From Botryobacter ruber (lineage in GTDB: Bacteria; Bacteroidota; Bacteroidia; Cytophagales; Hymenobacteraceae), in the NCBI RefSeq assembly GCF_003347595.2, contig NZ_QCZK02000041.1:124001-188000 (forward strand): a stretch of DNA of 64,000 bases, given 5' to 3'. The notes beneath the pieces are model-generated. The model searched no databases. It saw only the letters and a list, made by a program, of their open reading frames with translations, and was not told the DNA's origin. Position 1 is the stretch's first letter. The number at the start of each line of letters is the position of its first letter. Both the position numbers and the translations under genes were made by a program. This document shows, piece after piece, positions 33,322-44,300 of this stretch.

Positions 33322-33378
33322 GCGGGTTGGGCGAACACCTCATGGGTGGGGCGAACACGTGGGTTCGCCCCTACCCGC
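33322..33378. repeat. Palindromic element with nested arms, GGGGCGAAC/GTTCGCCCC
   Basis: GGGGCGAAC (33348-33356) and GTTCGCCCC (33363-33371) form the inner hairpin; GCGGGT and ACCCGC (33322, 33373) are outer arms. A related GGGCGAAC occurs at 33329. Similar GCGAACACGTGGGTTCGC-type palindromes are dispersed in many bacteria. Confidence 0.6.
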
Positions 33379-33536
33379 ATGTGTTCATCCCGGTCTCCTC
33401 AGAAGTTGAAATTTTTAAAAACTACACCCTCTACTCCTACAATCGATTTTAAAGAAAGTTATAGCACTGTTTATACTAAAATGTAACGGCAGCGCGACGT
33501 TTTACGAATAACGGCTTTCACAGCTACGTTTGAACA

Positions 33537-33833
33537 ATGGAACTAAACATCATACATGACGCCGACGAGCAACGATTTTACGCTGACCTGGAGGGGGAAG
33601 AGGCGGAGCTAAGCTATAATTACCTCGAAGACGACCTGCTGGATTTTGATTATACCTTCGTCCCGAAAAAATTCCGCAACAAAGGGGTTACTGACGCACT
33701 GGTGCAGGCAGGCCTGGAATTTGCCAAGTCCAGAAACTACAGGTTTGTTCCTTCGTGCAATGCCGTAGAAATTTACCTGAAACGCCACCCGGAGTACAAC
33801 CACCTTGCAAAGGAGGAGGAAGAGGAGCAGTAG
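33537..33833 (+). CDS. Small GNAT-type acetyltransferase (YjdJ-like)
   Basis: 98 residues. AELSYNYLEDDLLDFDYTFVPKKFRNKGVTDALVQAGLEFAKSR fits the compact GNAT domain with the R/KGxT-like acetyl-CoA segment, and SCNAVEIYLKRHPEY near the end. It lacks an N-terminal acceptor domain, as in this mini-family, whose substrate is not known. The acidic tail (KEEEEEQ) is a composition oddity. Cytosolic. Confidence 0.85.
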   Translation: MELNIIHDADEQRFYADLEGEEAELSYNYLEDDLLDFDYTFVPKKFRNKGVTDALVQAGLEFAKSRNYRFVPSCNAVEIYLKRHPEYNHLAKEEEEEQ

Positions 33834-33873
33834 TGCCTTCGATACTCTTTCTCCCTTCAACCTGAAAACCGGA

Positions 33874-33901
33874 GGAGCAGTGGCTGTGGTGGCAGCTGCA
33901 G
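33874..33901 (+). repeat. 28-bp dispersed repeat, copy 11
   Basis: GGAGCAG, TGGCTGTGGTGGCAGCTGCAG: near-consensus. Confidence 0.88.
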
Positions 33902-33946
33902 TAACATAAAAGTTGCCAGCTAACGTCGTTTTCCCATCAACTGAAG

Positions 33947-33972
33947 TGCTGAGGGAGTGGTGGCAGGTGCAG
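33947..33972 (+). repeat. 28-bp dispersed repeat, copy 12
   Basis: GTGCTGAGGGAGTGGTGGCAG, then GTGCAG; direct pair with copy 11, 73 bp apart. Confidence 0.75.
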
Positions 33973-33977
33973 AAATA

Positions 33978-34023
33978 AAAAAAAGCGGCTGACCGAAAAA
34001 CCGGTACAGCCGCTTTTGCTTTT
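33978..34023. terminator. Bidirectional terminator
   Basis: AAAAGCGGCTG and CAGCCGCTTTT arms with ACCG/CGGT inner pairs. It lies between the stops of the convergent GNAT and glgX genes. Confidence 0.88.
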
Positions 34024-34032
34024 AACAATACA

Positions 34033-36165
<2,133 letters not shown>

Positions 36166-36484
36166 AGAGTTTAGCTGTAGCGAATAGTATTTGTTTAGCT
36201 GGTGAAGATTATGTTGATTTAACTGGTGTTATGCTTAATTGGATGCATGTACGGATTATCCGCAGAAAAAGGTAAGTCCATCGAACGCAATTTTAGCTTT
36301 CTGTTTCGCTTGCAGGAAAAGAAAACAGGAACAGCATGAACAAGAGCAGGTTATGCCTGCTGTTATGCACCGGATTTATTTGCTGCAGCAGCCACCACAG
36401 CCGCTGCTCCCCAATAACCCTTTGCCTGACAGGTTTCCACCGGCAGACAGCAGGTTTCGTGCTGAATTTCTTATTTTTGCTGTC
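36166..36484. other. Divergent intergenic region, 319 bp
   Basis: Contains repeat copy 13 and the dinB -7 box (TATTTTTG at 36472-36479). The open frame extending upstream of dinB has no family similarity. Confidence 0.5.
36383..36410 (-). repeat. 28-bp dispersed repeat, copy 13
   Basis: CTGCAGC, AGCCACCACAGCCG, CTGCTCC on the plus strand, 75 bp before the dinB start. Confidence 0.82.
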
Positions 36485-37573
36485 ATGGCTACAGCAGCGG
36501 CACTTATCCGGAAGATCATCCATATTGATATGGACGCTTTTTTTGCGTCGGTGGAGCAGCGCGATAACCCGGAGCTGCGCGGCAGGCCGGTGGCGGTAGG
36601 TGGTTCCAGGGCCAGGGGCGTGGTGGCAGCTGCCAGCTACGAAGCCCGGAAGTTTGGCGTCCACTCGGCCATGGCCTCTGCCATTGCTTTGCAGAAATGC
36701 CCGCACCTGGTGTTTGTGAAACCCCGCTTCGAAGTCTACAGCGCCATCTCCCGCCAGATCCGCGACATCTTCTATTCCTACACCGACCTGGTAGAGCCCC
36801 TGTCGCTGGACGAGGCATACCTGGATGTAACGGAGAACAAAATCGGCATGCCTTCGGCCAGCATCATTGCCCGGGAAATAAAGGCGCGCATACAGGAGGA
36901 AACCAACCTTACCGCCTCGGCAGGTGTTTCTTACAACAAGTTCCTGGCAAAGATTGCCTCCGATATGAACAAGCCCGACGGGTTTACCCTGATCACGCCC
37001 GACAAAGCAGAGCAGCTGGTGGCCGGACTGAGCATCGGCAAGTTTCATGGGATCGGCAGGGTGACAGCTGCTAAAATGGAGGCCATGGGCATAACAACAG
37101 GTGCAGACCTGCGTGCGCGTTCGGAGCAGGAACTGGTGCAGCGGTTCGGGAAAACCGGGCGCTATTACTTTAAAATTGCCCGCGCCCAGGACGACCGCGA
37201 GGTGCAGCCCCACCGCATCCGGAAATCGGTTGGCTCGGAACGTACGTTTGAGGTTGATCTGACGGAGGAAGAAGACCTGCTCGAGCGCCTGCACTACCTG
37301 GCCCGGGAAGTGGCGCAGGACCTGGCACGGCTCCAGACATCAGCCCGCACCGTCACGCTCAAGCTGAAGTACTTCGACTTTACCCTCCAGACCCGCAGCA
37401 GGACCCTTGCCAGTTACATCGCCGGCTCCGATGCCCTTTTCACCGTTGCCCGCGAGCTGCTGCGCACCCCCAGCCTGCCCCTTCACCCGGTCAGGCTGCT
37501 CGGCATTTCCGTTTCCAATCTCCTCCACCAGCAGGACCTGCACACTAATTACCAGCTTTCGTTTGACTTTTAG
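36485..37573 (+). CDS. dinB: DNA polymerase IV
   Basis: 362 residues from the ATG at 36485 (MATAAALIRKII), the length expected. Y-family motifs IDMDAFFASVEQRD, and SLDEAYLDVTE with the catalytic acidic residues; helix-hairpin-helix and little-finger regions follow. It performs translesion synthesis past damaged bases. The longer upstream frame is rejected. A TATTTTTG -7 element ends 5 bases before the ATG, so transcription would begin at the start codon, i.e. a possible leaderless message. Confidence 0.95.
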   Translation: MATAAALIRKIIHIDMDAFFASVEQRDNPELRGRPVAVGGSRARGVVAAASYEARKFGVHSAMASAIALQKCPHLVFVKPRFEVYSAISRQIRDIFYSYTDLVEPLSLDEAYLDVTENKIGMPSASIIAREIKARIQEETNLTASAGVSYNKFLAKIASDMNKPDGFTLITPDKAEQLVAGLSIGKFHGIGRVTAAKMEAMGITTGADLRARSEQELVQRFGKTGRYYFKIARAQDDREVQPHRIRKSVGSERTFEVDLTEEEDLLERLHYLAREVAQDLARLQTSARTVTLKLKYFDFTLQTRSRTLASYIAGSDALFTVARELLRTPSLPLHPVRLLGISVSNLLHQQDLHTNYQLSFDF

Positions 37574-37717
37574 CCCGCGCAGCAATGCTGCTGCAGCAGG
37601 TACTGAAACAGCAAAGGCTTGCAGACCAGGTTTCAGGTGAATAGGGATTTTACAGCATAACCTTTATCTTTGCCGGTAACGGTACATCCTTCCACGCATT
37701 CATCCCTGACTTGGTAC

Positions 37718-38260
37718 ATGAGCTTCTACTATTTAAAAGCACTGCACATCATTTTTGTAGTAACCTGGTTTGCCGGCCTGTTTTACATTGTGCGCCTGTT
37801 TATTTATTACGCAGAAGCAGCTGAAAAACCCGAACCGGAGCGAAGCATCCTGCAGAAGCAGTATGCGCTGATGCAAAAGCGCCTGTGGTACGGCATTACC
37901 TGGCCCTCTGCCCTCCTTACCCTGGTGCTGGGCCTGTCGTTGCTGTATACCTGGAACTGGGCGATACCGTCGTGGCTGGTCTGGAAGCTGTGTTTTGTTG
38001 CCGGGCTGTACCTGTACCATTACCTGTGCCACCGCATTTATAAACAGCAACAGGCCGGCCAAGTGAAGTACTCCTCCACCCAACTCCGCATCTGGAACGA
38101 AGTGGCGACCGTTTTCCTGTTCAGCATCGTGTTCCTGGTGGTGCTCAAAAATTCCCTGAGCATGCTGTGGGGCATTATCGGGCTGCTGCTTTTCTCGGCT
38201 ATCCTGATGCTGGCCATCCGGGTGTACAAGCGTATCCGCACCGGGGAGCACAGGCCTTGA
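37718..38260 (+). CDS. hemJ: Protoporphyrinogen IX oxidase HemJ (CopD-like)
   Basis: 180 residues from the ATG at 37718. Four to five membrane helices; the first is YYLKALHIIFVVTWFAGLFYIVRLF with the conserved His and Arg of the HemJ family, and KRLWYGITWPS follows. HemJ oxidises protoporphyrinogen IX in heme synthesis. The TATCTTTG box at 37665-37672 supports this start over the upstream ATG at 37670. Inner membrane; no other heme gene is adjacent. Confidence 0.88.
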   Translation: MSFYYLKALHIIFVVTWFAGLFYIVRLFIYYAEAAEKPEPERSILQKQYALMQKRLWYGITWPSALLTLVLGLSLLYTWNWAIPSWLVWKLCFVAGLYLYHYLCHRIYKQQQAGQVKYSSTQLRIWNEVATVFLFSIVFLVVLKNSLSMLWGIIGLLLFSAILMLAIRVYKRIRTGEHRP

Positions 38261-38312
38261 TTTCCACAACAACTATTATTTAAGATTTACACTTCTAAAA
38301 ATAAACCATTTC

Positions 38313-38957
38313 ATGAAACAACCTGACCTGAAAGCAAACGAAAGAGAACTGGTAAAACTGATCCGTTTTTTCAGCAAGCGAGCGCAGAAGCTGATGGACC
38401 AGGGTGCCTTAAGTCCGGAGCATACGCAGCTCACCACCGCCTGCCAAAACCTGGAAACCCAGTTAATCTCCCACGCCACCAACCGCTCCGCCATTTTGGA
38501 CAAGCGGGAGCGCCTGCAACAGATTATCGAAGACAATGCCCAGTGCCCCAAGTGCGGGAAAGCCGACATGTTGAAGCGCACTGGCAGCACCAGGAACGAG
38601 CGGGGCTGGAACTGCAACACCTACAAGTGCCGCCGCTGCAACATCACCTTCACCTGGAACCGCCCGAACAACCCCTGGGATATGGTGCATTTCCTGGAAG
38701 CTTACATTGCAGAACTGGAGCAAAGCGTACTGACCGAGCAGAACGAAGAACTGAAAGCGCATACCGAAGCCGCCATTGTGCAGCTCAACGACAGCTTAGC
38801 GCGGCTTCGCCCGGTACTTGGCACATCCGATGAGGAACTGACGGCATTAAACCAGAAAGAAAAGGAAATGGACCGCCTCATTCACCAGTTTAAAACCTAC
38901 CTCCAGATCGAAAAGATAAAACTCGATGCCTACCAGGAGCCGGAGGAGGAGGTTTAG
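38313..38957 (+). CDS. Zinc-ribbon coiled-coil protein, unknown function
   Basis: 214 residues. The N-terminal ~75 and C-terminal ~100 residues are charged helical segments; between them is a four-Cys zinc ribbon, Cys78/Cys81 (QCPKCGK) and Cys106/Cys109 (YKCRRCN), with FTWNRPNNPWDMVHFLEAY after it. No family name is recognised. The layout resembles proteins that bind nucleic acid or a protein partner through the ribbon while dimerising by the helices. Cytosolic, single gene. Confidence 0.78.
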   Translation: MKQPDLKANERELVKLIRFFSKRAQKLMDQGALSPEHTQLTTACQNLETQLISHATNRSAILDKRERLQQIIEDNAQCPKCGKADMLKRTGSTRNERGWNCNTYKCRRCNITFTWNRPNNPWDMVHFLEAYIAELEQSVLTEQNEELKAHTEAAIVQLNDSLARLRPVLGTSDEELTALNQKEKEMDRLIHQFKTYLQIEKIKLDAYQEPEEEV

Positions 38958-38973
38958 CTTTAGGGAGCCGCCG

Positions 38974-39885
38974 CTAAATCCCCCTGATCACCCAGTACCA
39001 GAAGGCCACCGTCAGAATGGATAAAGGGATGCCGATTCCGATAAACATGGAGGCCAGGCGGGGTTTCAGGCCGTATTTGGCGGCGACAATAGAAGGGGTA
39101 ATCATGGGAGCCATAGCGGCCTGCAGGATACTGATCTGCACCACTTCTCCCCTTGCCCCTGCACCCCACACATACAGCGCAAAAATGATGGCCGGCGACA
39201 GGAGCAGCTGGTAAAAAAGGTTCATCCAGACAAAGTTCCAGTGTTTGCTGCGGCGTTCGAGCCGCAGTTGCATGCCCACCGATACCAGGGCGAGCGGCGT
39301 GAGGGTGCTGCCCAGGCGCTGGAAAACTTCTTTCATCTCTGCCGGAAAGTGGACACCGAGCACATTCATGCACAGGGCCAGCAGAAACACCAGGAAGGGC
39401 GGGAAAGTAAAAATCTTATGCACAATGGCCCGTGCACTGGCCTGCCCCTGCGAGAAAGAGGCCGCTACCGCAATGCCCAGCGTAGAAAGCACCACAAACG
39501 AACCGGGCTGATCTACCAGGATAGCTGTTTTGAGCCCCTCCGGCCCATACAGCGCCTCCACCACCGGGAATCCGATAAAGGACGTATTACCAAGCCCACC
39601 CATCAGCATCATGCAGCCGGTCAGTTTGCGCGACCAGCCATACATTTTACCCAGGCTCCAGAAAATTAGCGCAGAAAACGAAAAACTGATCCAGGCAACG
39701 CCTACCGGCAGCAACAGTGTGCTATCGAGATGGATTTCCGGGATAAAATTTAAAGCCAGGGCAGGCAGGGCGACATAGATGAGGTACTGGTTTAACACGA
39801 GCGGCGTATTGGCCGGAAAATCCTGCACCTTCCGAAGCAGTACACCCAATACCAGGCAAAGAAACAGCAAAATAAAGCTACTCAT
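38974..39885 (-). CDS. AEC family transporter
   Basis: 303 residues, about ten hydrophobic segments (SSFILLFLCLVLGVLLRK at the N-terminus, LGGLGNTSFIGFPVVEALYG in the fifth region). The family moves small organic acids such as malonate or malate, and auxin in plants; the substrate is not inferable. It converges with the zinc-ribbon gene at a 16-base gap. A 16-bp palindrome lies upstream of its start (39917). Confidence 0.9.
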   Translation of the reverse strand: MSSFILLFLCLVLGVLLRKVQDFPANTPLVLNQYLIYVALPALALNFIPEIHLDSTLLLPVGVAWISFSFSALIFWSLGKMYGWSRKLTGCMMLMGGLGNTSFIGFPVVEALYGPEGLKTAILVDQPGSFVVLSTLGIAVAASFSQGQASARAIVHKIFTFPPFLVFLLALCMNVLGVHFPAEMKEVFQRLGSTLTPLALVSVGMQLRLERRSKHWNFVWMNLFYQLLLSPAIIFALYVWGAGARGEVVQISILQAAMAPMITPSIVAAKYGLKPRLASMFIGIGIPLSILTVAFWYWVIRGI

Positions 39886-39916
39886 GCAGCAATCGTATGA
39901 TTCCAGAATTCAGTGC

Positions 39917-39932
39917 AACATTACGTAATGTT
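39917..39932. promoter_or_regulatory. 16-bp perfect palindrome, candidate operator of the AEC gene
   Basis: AACATTACGTAATGTT is exactly self-complementary and lies 32-47 bases before the start of the minus-strand AEC gene, where a dimeric repressor could block transcription. Confidence 0.5.
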
Positions 39933-40052
39933 CGCTACAGTATCACGTTTTTTCCGGAAAAGCTTCGGGTAAGTTTAGCCTGTACCTGCCGTTTTTCCCA
40001 TTCATCCTCATAAAAGAAGGCTTTGGGCTTAAATCAGGACAAAAAAAGTCTG

Positions 40053-40080
40053 CTGCTCCAGCCACCACTCCCGCTGCTCC
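40053..40080 (-). repeat. 28-bp dispersed repeat, copy 14
   Basis: CTGCTCC, AGCCACCACTCCCG, CTGCTCC on the plus strand, between two minus-strand genes. Confidence 0.85.
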
Positions 40081-40101
40081 TGCTTTAACTCTCTTTTGCT
40101 G

Positions 40102-40794
40102 TTATTTCGACTTCTGCAGCTCAAATATGCCTAACTGCTGCACATGCCTTTTCCGCTGATACCAGTCATTGCAGACCAGCTCCACCTGGTGTATAGCAGA
40201 AGTTCCGAAGTTAAAGGACCTGTAGCGCTCCAACACCTTAAGAAAAGCAGCCGGGTTTGCCAGGGCTGTTTTAAACCGCACCACCGTGCTGTGCGCTGTC
40301 TGGATGGCATACCGGGTATCGATGCTTTGCTGTAAGCAGGAACTTTTAAACTGCTGCCGGAGCTGCTCCCGCAACTGCGTCAGCCCCTCCTCCGCCGGAA
40401 ACCCCTGCACCATCACACACGACGGCGAAGCGGTTATGCCTTCAAACCGGATGTCGAAGCGTGGAATCGTTCGAGTTACTTCCTTCACAAGCTGCATATA
40501 GGCCCCGGGTTGAATGGCGTCTAAGGTAAAGCCCTGGTAGCAGGAAATAACGGACAGTACCGTAACATGCAGATCGGAAGCCGGATAATAGTACTGCTCC
40601 GGCTCCAGCTGCCTGAGCTCCTGCAGCATGTGGGTGATGGCTTCCTGTACGTTGCGGTCGGGTCGAATCAGGACGGTGATCCCAAAGCGTCTGTCTTCAG
40701 GAGAATCAAGCAACGGATCGGTTTCAAAATGCCCTTTGCTAAACCCGGTTACTGAATTTTCCCAAAGTCTGTTATAATGTGCCTGCAGGTTCAT
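40102..40794 (-). CDS. 2H phosphoesterase superfamily protein
   Basis: 230 residues from the ATG at 40794 (MNLQAHYNRLWENS); the longer frame to 40887 looks unrelated. Two HxT motifs, HVT at 76-78 (DLHVTVLS) and HST at 168-170 (AHSTVVRF), are the diagnostic pair. Related enzymes act on 2'-5' RNA links or cyclic nucleotides; no assignment is possible from sequence alone. Cytosolic. RNA processing is an inference. Confidence 0.83.
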   Translation of the reverse strand: MNLQAHYNRLWENSVTGFSKGHFETDPLLDSPEDRRFGITVLIRPDRNVQEAITHMLQELRQLEPEQYYYPASDLHVTVLSVISCYQGFTLDAIQPGAYMQLVKEVTRTIPRFDIRFEGITASPSCVMVQGFPAEEGLTQLREQLRQQFKSSCLQQSIDTRYAIQTAHSTVVRFKTALANPAAFLKVLERYRSFNFGTSAIHQVELVCNDWYQRKRHVQQLGIFELQKSK

Positions 40795-41311
40795 GTGCTG
40801 TATTTTTTTACTTATAGCAGAGCCGAAGTAACGGCAGTAGTATTCCTGGTGTGGCAAAAATACTGTTTCTGAACAAAATTCAGACAAGCTACTAAAAAAC
40901 CAGTCCAGATCCGCCCATGTATTTCATCTAAAAATCACAAACTTAAATTGAACTATTTTGCTCATTTTTTCTTTTAAGTTCTAACATTAAGATAAGTTTC
41001 AGGAGCTGATAATAAATTCCAGGATGCCAAAACCTGACAAAAACAGCCACTGACACAGAAAAAGGTATAAATTCCAGGATTAAACAAATATAATAATGGA
41101 CAAAATTATTTACCACTTGATATTGTACTTAAGTAGTAGCCATTTAAATTTATCCCCATCTAAGATTATAAAAAACAATTTGTAATCTGATTGCAACATG
41201 AAGAACAGCTGAACCCTGCTTCATACCAGCACCACCCACCAGGTTAGTAAAATAACCAGCATATTCCCCAGCCACAAGCACGATACCATATCACTTTTTT
41301 GAAACCTAACT
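40795..41311. other. AT-rich divergent intergenic region, 517 bp
   Basis: AT-rich throughout, as expected for the promoter region of the giant adhesin. I found no full -33/-7 pair, no repeat copy and no coding frame of interest. Confidence 0.4.
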
Positions 41312-44300
41312 ATGAACATAACCTTTAAAGGTACTTTTTTATTCCTGTTCCTGGTGCTCTTGCTCATGGGGACCAATAACAGGGCATTTGCACAACAGGA
41401 CTGCCAGCAATTACCGGATGCCAGCCTGGCCAACCCAAAATATAACTTTACCTTCTGTAGCTTTAACACCAGCACCGCTACGTTTAACATGGTGGTGGAG
41501 AATAAATCGACCACCAAAGCAACCAATGCCAGCTACCACATTGCCTGGGGCGACGGCACCAGCAGCACACTAGGGAAAGATTTTACCACTACCACCCATA
41601 CTTACCGCTCCACCGGTTTGTTCAACCTGGTACTCACGGTAACAGGCGAAGACGGTTGCACCAGCACCAGAACCCAGGAGGTGTTTGTGGGCAGTAACCC
41701 GGGAATCGGTATCTCACGCGAGGGGAACAGCAGCGACTGTGCCCCTATTTCGTATACCTTCCGGTTCAACAGTTTCGAAAACAACTCTCCTTATACTACC
41801 TACAGAATAAAGGTAGACGATGGCAGCCCCGTTATTACCCGTACACACCAGGAAATGCTGGCCAACCCTTATTTTGATCACACCTTTAACGAATCGTCGC
41901 AGGATCTGCCCGAAGGCTTTACCCTGGAAGTACTCGCCATCAACCCCTGCTTTACCACCCGTAACGCCTGGACCGGTATCCGTATTTCCAAAGGACCAAT
42001 TGCTAAAATAGGTGCAGCATCTACCATTGGTTGCGTAAACCAGCCTTTCAAGTTAAAAGACAATTCTACCAGCGGCTACGATGCCTTCTCTAACACCTCC
42101 ACGCACAAACGTGTATGGGAAATTACGCCTGCCACCGGCTGGACCATTACAGAAGGGAATGCTACCTATCCAACACCTACCATCGTGTTCACACAGCCAG
42201 GTGATTATAAAATCAAGCTTACCGTTAGTCCCGAAGATGAAAACTCGAACTGTTTAAGCAGCTCAGCAGAAGAAGAAATCCACATCACCACACCTCCTAC
42301 TGCCGGTTTCTCGCTTAACCAGTCGCCAGTAAATGGCTGCGGCCCTAACACCGTCACCGTTCGCAATACTTCCGAAGGCGAAAATATCAACTTTAACTGG
42401 ACTGTAACAAAAACGGACGGTTCTGCAGCCACCGGCTGGAGCTTTGTGAACGGTACAGCGGGTTCTAAAGAGCCCCAGTTCCGGTTCGAGACACCCGGCT
42501 CCTATATCATTGGCTTAACTGCCAGCAACGGCTGTGCTCCCAACAGCACCGTAAGCGATACGGTTACCATTATCGGCACGCCTACTGTGTCGCTTCCGGC
42601 AGCGCCTGCACCTTACTGCGGACCTACCACTGTTGCTTTTACAGCAGAAAACGCGGCGCACAAGCCGGTTTACAATGCCAACTTTGGTACCATTACGGGC
42701 TACAAGTGGGAAGTGAAAAAGATCTCCGGGCAAGGCGAATACAGCTTCGAAACAGGCAACAGCAGCGCTGCCAATCCAGGCATCCGCTTTACGACAGCCG
42801 GTAATACCGAATCGGTTTTCGAAGTGGCCGTAACAGCCACTAACGAATGCGGGGAGACTTCTCCTGCCGCAACACAACGTATTACCATACTGCCAATACC
42901 GGTCGTTTCCATTACGGCACCAAAGCCTGCCATCTGTATCGGCGAATCAATTACACTTACTGCCTCCGGCGCAACTGCCTTTACCTGGGCAGCTGCAGAT
43001 GGCCTGAGTGCTACCACGGGCAATAAAGTAACCGTTAAACCGACTAAAACCACGACGTATACTGTAACCGGCAAAAACAACGAGACAGGCTGCAGCACTA
43101 CCGCCCAGTTCACGGTAGTCGTGAATCCACTGCCGACTGTTGCTATCAGCACTTCTGCTCCTGAAATTTGTGTGGGCCAGGGATCAGCCACGCTTACTGC
43201 CTCCGGCGCCACCACTTATACCTGGGCACCGGCCACCGGTCTGAGTGCTACCACTGGTACATCGGTAACGGCATCGCCTGCTACCACTACCACTTATACC
43301 GTTACCGGTTTTGATGCTGAAACAGGCTGCAGCAATACCGCTACTGTTACGGTTAAGGTGAACCCGCTGCCACAGGTAAATGCCGGCGAAGACATGCTCG
43401 TGTGCGACAACCCGACGCCCATCAAACTAAACGGCTCGCCGGCAGGCGGCACCTGGTCAGGCCCGCATGTATCGGCTGACGGCTACTTTACCCCTGCAGG
43501 CAAAGGCAGCTTTGTAGTACGCTATACCTACACCAACGCCGCCGGTTGCTTTAATGTGGATGACCTGACGGTAAACGTATCAGAGGCTCTGGTGGCTGAT
43601 GCAGGAGCAGATAAGGAAGTCTGCCTGAACAGCGGCTCCTTTGCGCTGGCCGGAAACCCGGTGGGCGGCACCTGGAGCGGCTCGCAGCATGTGACCAAAG
43701 ACGGAACATTTTCGCCAACCGTTGCGGGTACGTATAACCTTACCTACACCTACTACACCGGCACCTGCTCTACAACTGACCAGGTACAGGTAACCGTGAA
43801 GCCTCTTCCGGCAATACCGGTCGTAAGAGCGACCACCATCTGCTACGGCGCTACCGCCACCCTCACAGCCGAAAATCCGGCAGGCACTGTGGTGTGGTTT
43901 GATAAGGATGGGAAAGAGCTGCACCGGGGAACTTCGTTTCCGACAGCAGCACTCATGGCTACTACTAAATTCTACGCCGAAACGTTGGGCGAAAACGGCT
44001 GTTCCAGCCCGCGTACGGAAGTACAGGTAGTGGTGCGCCCGCAAACACCGGCCCCGATGGTAGATGCAGTAACGCTTTGTGGTCCTGGCGTGGCTACGCT
44101 TAACGCTCAGGGTACTGCCGAAACCTACAACTGGTACAATGCCGGCGGACAACTGCAGTTTACCGGAAAAACCTTTAAACCGGAGGTAGCTAACAACACT
44201 ACCTTTTATGCAGAGGGCGTGATAGCCGGTTGTGCCGGTCCGCGAACTCCTGTGCAGGTAACCGTGCTGCCGGTATTGGCCAACAACACGATCAAGGAAA

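Larger units (their letters stand above)
32903..33536. other. Intergenic region of 634 bp rich in palindromes
   Basis: It holds a possible 50-codon ORF at 33015-33167, an imperfect palindrome at 33178-33216 and a GC-rich double hairpin at 33322-33378. No other coding signal was seen. Confidence 0.5.

Noticed and set aside
36239..36484. N-terminal extension of dinB to an upstream ATG
   Set aside because: The extra 82 residues do not match the family, cross a dispersed repeat and start upstream of the -7 box.
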